The notes under the pieces: generated by a model
Database searches by the model: none
The model's input: the letters and a program-made list of their open reading frames with translations, nothing else
Told to the model about the DNA's origin: nothing
Shown here: positions 11,715 through 20,541 of the stretch, piece by piece
How positions within the stretch are numbered: the first letter of the stretch is position 1
Layout: every line of letters begins with the position of its first letter
Program-made: the position numbers and the translations under genes
DNA from: Pseudomonas mangiferae
GTDB lineage: Bacteria > Pseudomonadota > Gammaproteobacteria > Pseudomonadales > Pseudomonadaceae
Assembly: GCF_007109405.1 (NCBI RefSeq)
Contig: NZ_VJOY01000001.1
Span: 1 to 64,000 of the forward strand
Direction of reading: 5' to 3'
DNA length: 64,000 bases

Positions 11715-13049
11715 CTAGCTTCCCTGGCGCGGCGTCCGGCGCTCGAAGGCGCCCAGGTCGCAACCGGGCACGCCATTGCCGTCGCCGTCCTGGCGCCGGG
11801 CCGCGCTGCGCTGGTCGTGGCGGGTGCAGCTGCCGGTCCCGCGATCCAGGGCCGGGCTGCCGGCGAGCAGGGCGTGGGTGCGGGTCGGGCCGCCATTGTC
11901 CGCCAGCGGGCCGAGGAGCTGGGTGAAGGTGAGGGCGTCGTCGATCCGCCAGTCGGCACGGCAGGCGCCGCCGTCCTCGCCCAGCAGCAGCCCGCGGGCG
12001 CGGAAGCGGGCACCCTGGTTCAAGCAATTGCGCGGGTGCGCTTCGCCCTGGCCGGCCGGGTGGCGGTTGCCGGCGATCAGGCTGTTGCGCAGGGTCATGG
12101 AAGCGAAGTTGACCAGGCCATAGTTGCCGTTGTCGACGATGCTGACATTGGCCAGGAAGGCGAGGGTGGAGGCGTTGCCCGACGCACCCGGCTGGCCGTT
12201 GGCGAAGGCGCCCTGGCCGTCCCCGGGGCGGTTCTGGCTGAGGGTGCTGTTGCTCATCAGCAGCACCCCGCCCTCGGTGTTGAGGATCGCCGCGCCGCTG
12301 CCGCGTCCGCTCAGGGCATTGCCGATGAAGGCGCTGCGGGCGACGTCCACCGAGCCCAGGTTGTACAGCGCGCCGCCCTGGCCGCTGCTGAGGTTGCTTT
12401 CCAGGGTCGAGGTGCGGATGAACAGGTGGCCGCGGTTGTAGATCGCGCCGCCGCGGCCAGCGTCAGCCACGTTCGAAAGTGCCCGATTGTTGCGCAGGGT
12501 GGAGTTGGTGAGCAGGAGCGAGCCCAGGTTGGCGATGGCGCCGCCCGTGGCGACGGTGTCGGCCATGACCTGGTTGTCTTCCAGCATCACCTGGTCCAGG
12601 CGTGTCTCGCTGCGGTTGCGCAGGGCGCCGCCTTCCGTGCGGGCCTTGCCGTTGCGCAGGGTCAGCCGTTCCAGGTTCAGGCGCGCCCCGAGGTGCACGT
12701 CGAAGATCCGGTCGAGGTGGTCGCCGTCGATGACGGTCTGGCCGATGCCGGCGCCGACGATGGTCAGCTCGCTGGTGACGTCCAGGTCGCCGGCGGCGCT
12801 GGCGTCCTCCCCGGCGGGATCGCTGGCGTCGCGTTGCAGGGCGTGGCCCAGGTGGTAGGTGCCGGGCGCCAGTTCGATCCGGTGGGCGCCGGGCTGGGCC
12901 GAGGCGTAGGCGACGGCCTCCCGCAACGAGCAGCGAGTCGGGCAGGTGCCGGCAACGCCGTCGGCGGTGGCGATCAGGGTTTCGGCGCGGGCCTGGGGGG
13001 CGACGAGGGCAAGGGTGAGGGCGAACAGCAGGCGATGAGGGGCGTCCAT
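11715..13049 (-). CDS. Secreted CSLREA / choice-of-anchor Q beta-helix protein
   Basis: A 444-residue exported protein of unknown function. A signal peptide covers about residues 1-22 (cleavage after ARA). A CSLREA motif follows at residues 40-45. The body is full of short repeated strands such as GGAIANLG, GGAIYNRG and GGALYNLG, the pattern of a right-handed parallel beta-helix (polymorphic outer-membrane protein-like). The C-terminus has DNGGPTRTHALLAGSPALDR at 384-403, typical of the choice-of-anchor Q domain, suggesting surface anchoring or export. No catalytic residues are recognised. It is divergent from the AraC regulator. Confidence 0.82.
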   Translation of the reverse strand: MDAPHRLLFALTLALVAPQARAETLIATADGVAGTCPTRCSLREAVAYASAQPGAHRIELAPGTYHLGHALQRDASDPAGEDASAAGDLDVTSELTIVGAGIGQTVIDGDHLDRIFDVHLGARLNLERLTLRNGKARTEGGALRNRSETRLDQVMLEDNQVMADTVATGGAIANLGSLLLTNSTLRNNRALSNVADAGRGGAIYNRGHLFIRTSTLESNLSSGQGGALYNLGSVDVARSAFIGNALSGRGSGAAILNTEGGVLLMSNSTLSQNRPGDGQGAFANGQPGASGNASTLAFLANVSIVDNGNYGLVNFASMTLRNSLIAGNRHPAGQGEAHPRNCLNQGARFRARGLLLGEDGGACRADWRIDDALTFTQLLGPLADNGGPTRTHALLAGSPALDRGTGSCTRHDQRSAARRQDGDGNGVPGCDLGAFERRTPRQGS

Positions 13050-13187
13050 GATGCGGTCTCCGGGGAGGGTGAAGAATCCTTGGCGGAGACGGCGCGGCTT
13101 CCGTTACGGTGCCTGGCGAGGGGCGTGCAGGGGCATGGCGCGAGGCGGCGCGAAGCATCCCTGCAGCGGTGCGCAACAGGAGGATAG

Positions 13188-14240
13188 GTGGAAAAAGGCA
13201 CGATTTCCGTGAAGCTCGTCAACGAGGCCCTGCGCGCCGCGCACCATCGGGTGGATGTGGCGCCGCTGCTGGCCCGGGCGGGCATCGCGGCCGCCAGCCT
13301 CGGCGACGGCGAGGCGCGGGTTTCCGCGGAGGCCTACGGGGCGTTCTGGCTGCTGCTGGCGGAGGCCCTGGACGATGAATTCTTCGCCCTGGACCGGCGG
13401 CGCATGAAGGTGGGCAGCTTCGCCTGCCTGTGTCGCACCGCGCTGCACGAACCGACGCTGATGCGCGCTCTGCGGGCGGTGACCCGGCTGTTCGGGGTGA
13501 TGCTGGACGACTACCGGCCTTCGCTGCGGCGGCGCGGGGCGATCGCCGAGATCCGCCTGGACGAACCGGCGCAGCCAGGCCCGGCGTTCGCCTGCTTCGC
13601 GCTGTGGATGATCGTCCACGGCCTCGCCTGCTGGCTGGTGGGCCGGCGCATCCCGATCCTCGCGGTGGAGCTGCGCGGCCCGATGCCGGCGTACTGCGAC
13701 GACTACCGGGTGATGTTCAGCGAGACCCTGCGCTTTTCCCGGCCCCGCAACCGCCTGCTGTTCGATGCGGAGGTGCTGGACATGCCGGTCCGCCGCCATC
13801 CGGCGGAGCTGGGCGGCTTCCTCGCCGGCGCGCCGGCCAACATCCTGGTGCGCTACCGCGACCCGCGGAGCCTGGCCGAGCGTTGCAAGGCCTACCTGCG
13901 CAGGCGGCCGCCGGGAGGCTGGCCGACCCTGGACGGGCTCGCCGGGCAGTTCTGCATGTCCGCCTCGACGTTGCGCCGCAAACTGGCCGGGGAAGGGCAG
14001 TCCTACCGCACGTTGAAGGACCAGGTGCGCCGCGACCTGGCCATCGAGCGCCTGGAACGCCAGGCCAGTTGCGCCGAGCTGGCAGGCGAACTGGGCTTCG
14101 CCGACACCAGTGCGTTCTACAAGGCCTTCAAGAAATGGACAGGCTGCACGCCGGGTCGCTACCTGGCGCGGGAGACGGCCGGCCGCGGGCCATCGGGCGA
14201 TGTAGCCCGCCGCTCGGCGGTGACGCCGGCGGTTCGTTGA
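13188..14240 (+). CDS. AraC-family transcriptional regulator (OruR/ArgR-like architecture)
   Basis: A 350-residue AraC/XylS regulator with an N-terminal ligand domain of the Arabinose_bd type (residues about 20-205) and a C-terminal double helix-turn-helix (about 245-325). The second helix region is seen as LAGELGFADTSAFYKAFKKWTG. The start is GTG at 13188 with an excellent AGGAGG just upstream. It sits 162 bases before an acyl-CoA ligase in the same direction and is divergent from the beta-helix protein gene. It may control either or both; the inducer is unknown. Confidence 0.9.
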   Translation: MEKGTISVKLVNEALRAAHHRVDVAPLLARAGIAAASLGDGEARVSAEAYGAFWLLLAEALDDEFFALDRRRMKVGSFACLCRTALHEPTLMRALRAVTRLFGVMLDDYRPSLRRRGAIAEIRLDEPAQPGPAFACFALWMIVHGLACWLVGRRIPILAVELRGPMPAYCDDYRVMFSETLRFSRPRNRLLFDAEVLDMPVRRHPAELGGFLAGAPANILVRYRDPRSLAERCKAYLRRRPPGGWPTLDGLAGQFCMSASTLRRKLAGEGQSYRTLKDQVRRDLAIERLERQASCAELAGELGFADTSAFYKAFKKWTGCTPGRYLARETAGRGPSGDVARRSAVTPAVR

Positions 14241-14402
14241 CGAAGCGCCTGCCGCACGCCTCACCGAGTGGTGGGCGGATCGCCGCCCGGCCGCCAGTGT
14301 TCGAATCGCTCAGGCACGATGCCGGCTTTCGACATTGTGTCCGGCGGCGGGCGAAGCGAGCATCCACGGCATTCCAATAACAAGACGAACGAGGCGTTTC
14401 CC

Positions 14403-16097
14403 ATGCGCGACCCGGTTGAGCCTGCTGCTTTCATCCGTGATTACTTCACTGCCTTCGAGGGGTTCGACCTGGCCGACACGATGGCCAGGGACCTGAGCGG
14501 CGATGCCCAGGCCCTCAACGCCTGCATCGAATGCTGCGACCGCCACGCCCAGCCAGGGCGCGTCGCCCTGGTCTGGGAGAGCAGCGACGGCAGCCGCTCC
14601 CGCCACACCTTCGTCGAGCTGCGGGAACAGTCGGCGCGTTTCGCCAGCGTCCTCGCCAGCCTGGGGGTGGGGCCTGGCGACCGGGTGTCCGGGCTGCTGC
14701 CGCGGACCCCGGAACTGCTGATCGCGGTGCTCGCCACCTGGCGCCTGGGCGCGGTCTACCAGCCGCTGTTCACCGCCTTCGGGCCCAAGGCCATCGAGCA
14801 CCGGGTGCGTACCGCCGGCAGCAAGGTGCTGGTCACCAACGCAGCCAACCGCGACAAACTGGACGGGCTGGAGGCCTCGCTCCAGGCGGTGACGGTGGCC
14901 GACGCCGATGGCAAGGGCGTGCGGCCGGGCGACCACGATTTCCGGGCGGAGCTGGCGCGCCACGAGCCGCGCTATGAGGCCCTGCCGCGGCGGGCCGACG
15001 ACCCGTTCCTGCTGATGTTCACCTCCGGCACGACCGGCCTGGCGAAGCCCCTGGAGGTGCCGCTGAAGGCGATCACCGCGTTCATGGCCTACATGCGCGA
15101 CGCCGTGGACCTGCGGCCCGAGGACACCTTCTGGAACCTAGCGGACCCGGGCTGGGCCTATGGCCTCTACTACGGGGTCACCGGCCCCCTGGCCCTGGGC
15201 CACGCCATCACCTTCTACGACGGGCCGTTCAGCGTGGAGAGCACCGCGCGCATCGTGCAGCGCTACGGGATCGACAACCTGGCCGGCTCGCCCACCGCGT
15301 TCCGCCTGCTGATGGCCGCGGGCAACACCGCGGTGGATGCCCTGGCCGGCCGCCTGCGGGTGGTGAGCAGCGCCGGCGAGCCGCTGACGCCCGAAGTGAT
15401 CCGCTGGTTCGCCGACCGCCTGGGCGCGCCGATCCACGACCACTACGGGCAGACCGAGATGGGCATGGTGCTGTGCAACCACCACGCCCTGGCGCACCCG
15501 GTGCGGATCGGTGCCGCCGGCTTCCCCAGCCCCGGGCACCGGGTGGTGGTGCTGGACCCGGAACGCCAGGAGGAGCTGCCCGCCGGCCGCCCCGGCATCC
15601 TCGCCCTGGATCGCAGCCGCTCGCCGATGTTCTGGTTCCCCGGCTACCACGGGGTACCCACCCAGGCCTTCGTCGGCGACTACTACCTGAGTGGCGATAC
15701 GGTGGAGCTCAACGACGACGGCAGCATCAGCTTCATCGGCCGCTCCGACGACGTGATCACCACCTCCGGCTACCGGGTGGGCCCGTTCGACGTGGAGAGC
15801 GCGCTCATCGAGCACCCGGCGGTGGTGGAGGCGGCGGTGGTGGGCAAGCCGGACCCGGAGCGCACCGAGCTGGTGAAGGCCTTCGTGGTGCTGGATGCGC
15901 GCCACGCGCCGAGCCGGGAGCTGGCCGAGGCCCTGCAGCGGCACGTACGCCAGCGCCTGTCCGCCCACGCCTACCCGCGGGAGGTGGAATTCGTCGAGGA
16001 ACTACCCAAGACCCCCAGTGGCAAGATCCAGCGCTTCCTGCTGCGCAACCAGGAGAAGGCCAAGGCAGACGCCGCGGCGGGCGAGCCGCTGGCCTGA
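14403..16097 (+). CDS. Acyl-CoA synthetase (AMP-binding, acetyl-CoA synthetase-like)
   Basis: A 564-residue adenylate-forming enzyme. The phosphate-binding loop FTSGTTGLAKP is near residue 206, HDHYGQTEMGMV is in the middle, and the catalytic lysine of PSGKIQRF is at about residue 541. It resembles the acetyl/propionyl- or medium-chain acyl-CoA synthetase branch more than the long-chain FadD type. The ATG at 14403 begins the homologous region; the open frame from 14268 has no Shine-Dalgarno support. It lies downstream of an AraC regulator and upstream of the LysR/acyl-CoA dehydrogenase pair, so an organic-acid catabolic role is plausible. Confidence 0.87.
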   Translation: MRDPVEPAAFIRDYFTAFEGFDLADTMARDLSGDAQALNACIECCDRHAQPGRVALVWESSDGSRSRHTFVELREQSARFASVLASLGVGPGDRVSGLLPRTPELLIAVLATWRLGAVYQPLFTAFGPKAIEHRVRTAGSKVLVTNAANRDKLDGLEASLQAVTVADADGKGVRPGDHDFRAELARHEPRYEALPRRADDPFLLMFTSGTTGLAKPLEVPLKAITAFMAYMRDAVDLRPEDTFWNLADPGWAYGLYYGVTGPLALGHAITFYDGPFSVESTARIVQRYGIDNLAGSPTAFRLLMAAGNTAVDALAGRLRVVSSAGEPLTPEVIRWFADRLGAPIHDHYGQTEMGMVLCNHHALAHPVRIGAAGFPSPGHRVVVLDPERQEELPAGRPGILALDRSRSPMFWFPGYHGVPTQAFVGDYYLSGDTVELNDDGSISFIGRSDDVITTSGYRVGPFDVESALIEHPAVVEAAVVGKPDPERTELVKAFVVLDARHAPSRELAEALQRHVRQRLSAHAYPREVEFVEELPKTPSGKIQRFLLRNQEKAKADAAAGEPLA

Positions 16098-16190
16098 ATT
16101 CGGGCGCGGCATCGGCGCCAGCGCCAGCTTCGGCGGGCTCGGGGCTGATGCCCGGCCCAGCCCTGCTGACCAGCCCGGAGATTCAGTCGG

Positions 16191-16330
16191 GAGCGGTCGG
16201 TCACAGACGGTTCGGCTACGAGCGGTCGGCTACTGGCAGTCCGCTATGGGCGGTCAACTACCGATGGTGAGCACGGGTGGTCAGTCACGGGCAGTTGGCT
16301 ACGGGCGGTCAGCCACGGGCGGGCAGGGCG
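16191..16330. repeat. Degenerate 14-bp tandem repeat, about ten units
   Basis: Consecutive units approximate GGGCGGTCGGCTAC: 16191-16204, 16205-16219 (15 bp), 16220-16233, 16234-16247, 16248-16261, 16262-16274 (13 bp), 16275-16288, 16289-16302, 16303-16316 and a decayed tenth copy 16317-16330. The array fills the spacer between the acyl-CoA synthetase and the LysR gene and covers the LysR stop codon (16309-16311) plus its last six or so codons. Because 14 is not a multiple of three, adding a unit inside the coding part would shift the frame. Confidence 0.85.
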
Positions 16331-17262
16331 CGGCCCTCGCCCGAGGCGGCGCGGCCCTCCTGGGCCACGGCCTGCTGGCAGAGCTCGATGATCTGCTCGC
16401 GCATCCAGCGGTTGGCCGGGTCCTGGTCGGTGCTCTCGTGCCAGTACAGGTGGGTCTCCAGGGCCGGTACGTCGTTCACTGGCAGGGCCACGTGGTGCAG
16501 GTCGTGGCGGCGGGCGAAGCGCTCCGGCACGGTCATCGCCATGTCGGTGTTGTGCATCACCGTGGAGGCCATCAGATAGTGCTGGGAACGCAGGGCGATG
16601 CGCCGCTGGATGCCCATCTTGCCCAGGGCCAGATCGATGTAGCCGAGGCCGCTGCGGCGGCTGGAGATGTGGATGTGGGTGAGGGACAGGTACTCGTCCA
16701 GGGTCAGGCTGTCCTTGGCCAGGGGGTGGCCCTTGCGCAGGGCGCAGACGTAGCGGTCCTCCATCAGCTTGACGTGGCGCACCTGGGGGTCGGTGTTCAG
16801 GGGGGCGTCCACGGCGAAGTCCAGGCGGCCCGCGGCCAGTTCCTTGGTGGTTTCCCGGCGCTTGGCCAGGAAGCTCTCGATCTGCACGCTGGGGGCGAGC
16901 CGCCGCAGGCGCTGGAACAGCGGCGGCAGGATCACCGCCTCGGTGAGGTCGGTCATGCTGATGCGGTAGGTCTTGTTCGCCTGCTGGGGGGTGAAGGTGC
17001 GGCTTTCCTGCACCGATACCCGCAGCAGCTGCAGCGCGTTGCGCACCGGGCCGATGATGTTCTGCGCCATGGGGGTCGGCACCATGCCCTGGGCGGTGCG
17101 CACGAACAGCGGGTCGTTGAAGGTCTCCCGCAGACGCGCCAGGGCGTTGGATACTGCCGGCTGGGTGATGCCGACGATCTGTCCGGCCCGGGTCAGGTTG
17201 GACTCGGTATAGATCGCGTCGAAGACGATGAAGAGGTTGAGGTCCACCTTGTTCAGGTTCAT
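16309..17262 (-). CDS. LysR-family transcriptional regulator
   Basis: A 317-residue LysR regulator with the N-terminal winged helix (VDLNLFIVFDAIYTE at residues 6-20, then ITQPAVSNALARLRE) and a periplasmic-binding-fold effector domain to about residue 300. The MNLNKVDLNLF start and SNLTRAGQIVGITQPAVSN resemble the NodD/LeuO-like branch. It is divergent from the acyl-CoA dehydrogenase gene 160 bases away, its most likely target. The C-terminal tail (GRAASGEGRALPARG) is low-complexity. Its last few codons and stop fall in a 14-bp tandem repeat, so the tail length may vary between strains. Confidence 0.92.
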   Translation of the reverse strand: MNLNKVDLNLFIVFDAIYTESNLTRAGQIVGITQPAVSNALARLRETFNDPLFVRTAQGMVPTPMAQNIIGPVRNALQLLRVSVQESRTFTPQQANKTYRISMTDLTEAVILPPLFQRLRRLAPSVQIESFLAKRRETTKELAAGRLDFAVDAPLNTDPQVRHVKLMEDRYVCALRKGHPLAKDSLTLDEYLSLTHIHISSRRSGLGYIDLALGKMGIQRRIALRSQHYLMASTVMHNTDMAMTVPERFARRHDLHHVALPVNDVPALETHLYWHESTDQDPANRWMREQIIELCQQAVAQEGRAASGEGRALPARG

Positions 17263-17422
17263 TCGAGCGACTCCGGAAAGGGGCGATGGCCAGGGATCAT
17301 ATATCGGTGATGAATGTTAATACACGAAGAAAATAGGCTAGGTAAATCCCATACCCTGCTCTAGCATTCCCTCAACGCCTCATCCCTTCCTCACCCGAAC
17401 AGCCCCGAAAGGTATCGTCCTC
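17263..17422. promoter_or_regulatory. Divergent LysR / acyl-CoA dehydrogenase promoter region
   Basis: The gap is noticeably A+T-rich around 17298-17345. It contains the small inverted repeat ATCA-N8-TGAT (17296-17311), the kind of dyad LysR proteins use, though four base pairs is weak evidence. GAAAGG before 17423 serves as the dehydrogenase ribosome binding site. Confidence 0.4.
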
Positions 17423-18655
17423 ATGGATTTCGCCTACTCCCCCAAGGTCCAGGAACTCCGCGAGCGGGTCACCGCCTTCATGGACCAGCACGTCTATCCG
17501 GCCGAGCCGGTCTTCGAGCGCCAGGTGGCCGAAGGCGATCGCTGGCAACCCACCGCGATCATGGAAGAACTCAAGGCCAAGGCCCGCGCCGAGGGGTTGT
17601 GGAACCTGTTCCTGCCGGAGTCCGATCAGGGCGCCGGGCTGACCAACCTGGAATACGCACCCCTGGCGGAAATCATGGGCCGTTCCCTGCTGGGCCCGGA
17701 GCCGTTCAACTGCTCGGCGCCGGACACCGGCAATATGGAAGTGCTGGTGCGCTACGGCAGCGAGGCGCAGAAGCGTCAGTGGCTGGAGCCGTTGCTGCAG
17801 GGCGAGATCCGCTCGGCCTTCGCCATGACCGAGCCGGGGGTGGCCTCCAGCGATGCCACCAACATGGAGGCCCGGGCCGAGCGCGACGGGGACGAGTGGG
17901 TCATCAACGGCCGCAAGTGGTGGACCTCCGGGGCCTGCGACCCGCGTTGTAAGGTGATGATCTTCATGGGCCTGAGCAACCCCGAGGCGCCGCGCCACCA
18001 GCAGCATTCCATGATCCTGGTGCCCACCGATGCGCCCGGGGTGAAGATCCTCCGGCCGTTGCCGGTGTTCGGCTACGACGACGCGCCCCACGGCCACGCC
18101 GAGGTGCTGTTCGAGAACGTCCGGGTACCCTACGACAACGTGCTGCTGGGAGAGGGGCGCGGCTTCGAGATCGCCCAGGGCCGCCTCGGGCCCGGCCGCA
18201 TCCACCACTGCATGCGTTCCCTGGGCATGGCCGAGCGCGCCCTGGAACTGATGTGCAAGCGCGCCGTCAGCCGCACCGCCTTCGGCAAGCCCCTGGCACG
18301 CCTGGGCGGCAACATCGACAAGATCGCCGACTCGCGCATGGAGATCGACATGGCGCGCCTGCTGACCCTCAAGGCCGCCTACATGATGGACGTCGCCGGC
18401 AACAAGGTGGCCAAGAGCGAGATTGCCCAGATCAAGGTGGTGGCGCCCAACGTGGCCCTGCGGGTGATCGACCGGGCGATCCAGATGCACGGTGGCGCGG
18501 GGGTCTCCAACGATTTCCCCCTGGCCTACATGTACGCGATGCAGCGCACCCTGCGCCTGGCGGACGGCCCGGACGAGGTGCACCGCGCCGCCATCGGCAA
18601 GTTCGAGCTGGGCAAGTACGTGCCGAAGGACCTGCTGCGCGGCGAGCGTCACTGA
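17423..18655 (+). CDS. Acyl-CoA dehydrogenase family protein
   Basis: A 410-residue acyl-CoA dehydrogenase-type flavoprotein. It has the FAD-binding segment [33 protein letters not shown], and the C-terminal [20 protein letters not shown]. The '[12 protein letters not shown]' form and the length (slightly over 400) are those of the ACAD10/11-like group that acts on hydroxylated or unusual acyl-CoAs, rather than the classic short-chain group; substrate is not determined. It is followed by a good terminator, so it is probably monocistronic and controlled by the divergent LysR gene. Confidence 0.9.
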   Translation: MDFAYSPKVQELRERVTAFMDQHVYPAEPVFERQVAEGDRWQPTAIMEELKAKARAEGLWNLFLPESDQGAGLTNLEYAPLAEIMGRSLLGPEPFNCSAPDTGNMEVLVRYGSEAQKRQWLEPLLQGEIRSAFAMTEPGVASSDATNMEARAERDGDEWVINGRKWWTSGACDPRCKVMIFMGLSNPEAPRHQQHSMILVPTDAPGVKILRPLPVFGYDDAPHGHAEVLFENVRVPYDNVLLGEGRGFEIAQGRLGPGRIHHCMRSLGMAERALELMCKRAVSRTAFGKPLARLGGNIDKIADSRMEIDMARLLTLKAAYMMDVAGNKVAKSEIAQIKVVAPNVALRVIDRAIQMHGGAGVSNDFPLAYMYAMQRTLRLADGPDEVHRAAIGKFELGKYVPKDLLRGERH

Positions 18656-18668
18656 ATCTCCGCCCCAG

Positions 18669-18702
18669 ACGCCCGCGGTTCCGTGAGGACCGCGGGCGTT
18701 TT
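18669..18702 (+). terminator. Rho-independent terminator after the acyl-CoA dehydrogenase
   Basis: An inverted repeat ACGCCCGCGG.../...CCGCGGGCGT with a small loop is followed by TTTT, 13 bases after the stop codon. It also lies at the end of the convergent MFS gene. Confidence 0.8.
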
Positions 18703-18713
18703 CGCGCCTGGTG

Positions 18714-19946
18714 TCAGGGCCGGCGTGTCGGGCCGGCCGGGGTGGAGCGGCGGGTGGCGGCCCAGGTCACCAGCGCCGCCAGGCTGATGGCCACGCCCAG
18801 CAGGCAGACGCCCGGCCAGCCGGCCTGGGCGTAGGCGAGGGTGGTGGCGAAGGCGCCCAGGCCGCTGCCGACCGCGTAGAACAACATGTAGAGCCCGATC
18901 AGGCGTCCCTGGGCCGCGGGATCGATGCGCACGATCAGGCTCTGGTTGGTGACGTGCAGTGCCTGGCCGCCCATGTCCAGCAGCACGATGCCCAGCACCA
19001 GCGCCCACAGCGACCACTCCATCAACGCCAGGGGCAGCCACGCCAGCGACAGCAGGACCAGCGCCACGGCGCTGGTGCGCTGGGCGTATCCGCGGTCCGC
19101 CCAGTGGCCGGCCCGGGTCGCCACCAGGGCGCCGATGGCCCCCACCAGGCCGAACGCGCCGATGGCGGTGTGAGACAGGGCGAAGGGCGGGGCGCTCAAG
19201 GGCAGCACCAGGGCGCTCCAGAACACGTTGAAGGCCGCGAACATCAGCAGCGCCAGCAAGCCGCGTACCTGCAGCACCCGTTCCCTGCGCAGCAGGGTCA
19301 GCATCGAGGCAATCAGCTGCGGGTAGCCCAGGCGCGCCGCGGTCGGTGCCAGGGGCGGCAGGCCCCGCCAGAGGGGCAGCGCCAGGGGCAGCATCAGGAT
19401 CGCGGCGCAGCCATAGACGCCCCGCCAGCCGGCCAGGTCGCCCACCGCGCCGGCGAATACCCGCGCCAGCAGCAGGCCGACGAACACGCCACCCTGGGCC
19501 GCGCCCACCACGCGACCTTGCTCCCCCGGCGCTGCCGCACTGGCGGCATAGGCGATCAGCCCCTGAGTCATGGCAGTGCCCAGTAGCCCGACCGCCAGCA
19601 TGCCGCCCAGCAGCACCGCGGCGCTGTCGGCCAGGGCCACCACCGCCAGAGCAACCACCAGGGCCAGGGACTGCGCCATCATCAGCCGGCGCCGCTCCAA
19701 CTGGTCGCCGAGGGGCACGAGCAGCAGCAGGGCCAGCGCGCAGCCCAGCTGGGTGGCGCTCACCACGCCGCCGACCAGCCCGGTGTCCAGGTGGAAATCC
19801 CGGGCCAGGGCATCCAGCAGCGGCTGGGCGTAGTAGACGTTGGCCACGCTCAGGCCGCTGGCCACGGCGAACAGGCGTACCCGGCCCGGAGACAACGGCC
19901 GCGAGGCCTCACGGCACGAGGGGGCGGCAACGGAGATGATGGTCAT
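18714..19946 (-). CDS. MFS transporter (drug/metabolite efflux type)
   Basis: A 410-residue major facilitator protein with about twelve hydrophobic segments and the loop-2/3 motif LVPLGDQLERRRLM (residues about 76-89), characteristic of DHA1-type proton antiporters. The early GLSVANVYYAQPLLDALARD is shared with the YnfM/arabinose-efflux-permease-like branch. It is divergent from an HxlR regulator with two matching operator-like repeats between them, so it is probably repressed by that regulator and induced by a toxic compound. The substrate is unknown. Confidence 0.9.
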   Translation of the reverse strand: MTIISVAAPSCREASRPLSPGRVRLFAVASGLSVANVYYAQPLLDALARDFHLDTGLVGGVVSATQLGCALALLLLVPLGDQLERRRLMMAQSLALVVALAVVALADSAAVLLGGMLAVGLLGTAMTQGLIAYAASAAAPGEQGRVVGAAQGGVFVGLLLARVFAGAVGDLAGWRGVYGCAAILMLPLALPLWRGLPPLAPTAARLGYPQLIASMLTLLRRERVLQVRGLLALLMFAAFNVFWSALVLPLSAPPFALSHTAIGAFGLVGAIGALVATRAGHWADRGYAQRTSAVALVLLSLAWLPLALMEWSLWALVLGIVLLDMGGQALHVTNQSLIVRIDPAAQGRLIGLYMLFYAVGSGLGAFATTLAYAQAGWPGVCLLGVAISLAALVTWAATRRSTPAGPTRRP

Positions 19947-19963
19947 GGCAATCCTTCAGTCTG

Positions 19964-19978
19964 GTTTCAAAATGAAAC
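19964..19978. promoter_or_regulatory. Inverted repeat GTTTCA-N3-TGAAAC, operator copy 1
   Basis: A perfect 6+3+6 dyad, 17 bases upstream of the MFS start codon and within the divergent MFS/HxlR gap. HxlR-family dimers bind dyads of this size. A degraded second copy lies 37 bases away in the same orientation. Confidence 0.65.
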
Positions 19979-20000
19979 TCATTGAAGAGTAAGGAGCCTG

Positions 20001-20015
20001 GTTTTAAAGTGCAAC
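20001..20015. promoter_or_regulatory. Operator copy 2, 12 of 15 bases as copy 1
   Basis: GTTTTAAAGTGCAAC aligns with GTTTCAAAATGAAAC at 12 of 15 positions. It lies 25 bases before the HxlR gene start, so copy 1 is near the pump gene and copy 2 near the regulator gene. This suggests pump repression and autoregulation with different affinities. Confidence 0.55.
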
Positions 20016-20040
20016 CGATTTCCTTGGCTCAGGAACGCCC

Positions 20041-20484
20041 ATGCCTACGCAGAATTCACTGGAATCCCCCTGTCCGGTCGCCCGCTCCGCGGAACTGATC
20101 GGCGATCGCTGGTCGCTGCTCATCGTGCGCGACGCCTTCGATGGGGTGCGCCGCTTCGGTGACTTCCAGCGGGGGCTGGGGGTGGCCCGCAATATCCTCT
20201 CGGATCGCCTGCGCCGGCTGGTGGAGGCCGGGGTCCTGGCGACCCGCCCGGCGTCGGACGGCAGCGCCTACCAGGAATACGCGCTGACGGATAAGGGCGA
20301 GCAGCTGTTCCCCGTGGTGGTGGCGTTGCGCCAATGGGGCGAGCGGCATTTGTTCGCAGAGGGCGAGCCCCATTCCCGACTGCTGGCGCGGCAGAGCGGC
20401 GAGCCGGTGGCGTTCATGGCCCCGCGCGCGGCGGACGGCCAGGTGCTGGCGCCGGACGACACGGTGGTCAAGAAGCTGTCGTGA
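20041..20484 (+). CDS. HxlR-family transcriptional regulator
   Basis: A 147-residue winged-helix regulator of the HxlR/MarR-like family. It shows the hallmark CPVARSAELIGDRWSLLIVR start (residues 11-30), then FGDFQRGLGVARNILSDRLRRL and a wing YALTDKG. A cysteine at residue 11 is placed where redox- or electrophile-sensing HxlR proteins carry one. It is divergent from an MFS pump and probably represses it. Confidence 0.93.
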   Translation: MPTQNSLESPCPVARSAELIGDRWSLLIVRDAFDGVRRFGDFQRGLGVARNILSDRLRRLVEAGVLATRPASDGSAYQEYALTDKGEQLFPVVVALRQWGERHLFAEGEPHSRLLARQSGEPVAFMAPRAADGQVLAPDDTVVKKLS

Positions 20485-20501
20485 CGACGGGGAGGAGGGC
20501 A

Positions 20502-20529
20502 GGCCGCGGCGACGAGCGCCACCGCGGCC
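20502..20529. terminator. GC hairpin between convergent genes
   Basis: GGCCGCGG/CCGCGGCC, an 8-bp stem with a 12-nt loop, lies in the 57-bp gap between the HxlR gene and the ATP-grasp gene. There is no T-run on either strand, so terminator activity is uncertain. Confidence 0.4.
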
Positions 20530-20541
20530 GGGTAGGAGGCG

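Noticed and set aside
16191-16330. CRISPR array
   Set aside because: Units of 14 bp are contiguous, without spacers, and there are no cas genes. It is a tandem minisatellite.
18714-20484. Acquired resistance or mobile element around the MFS/HxlR pair
   Set aside because: No transposase, integrase, terminal repeats or shift in base composition at either side.
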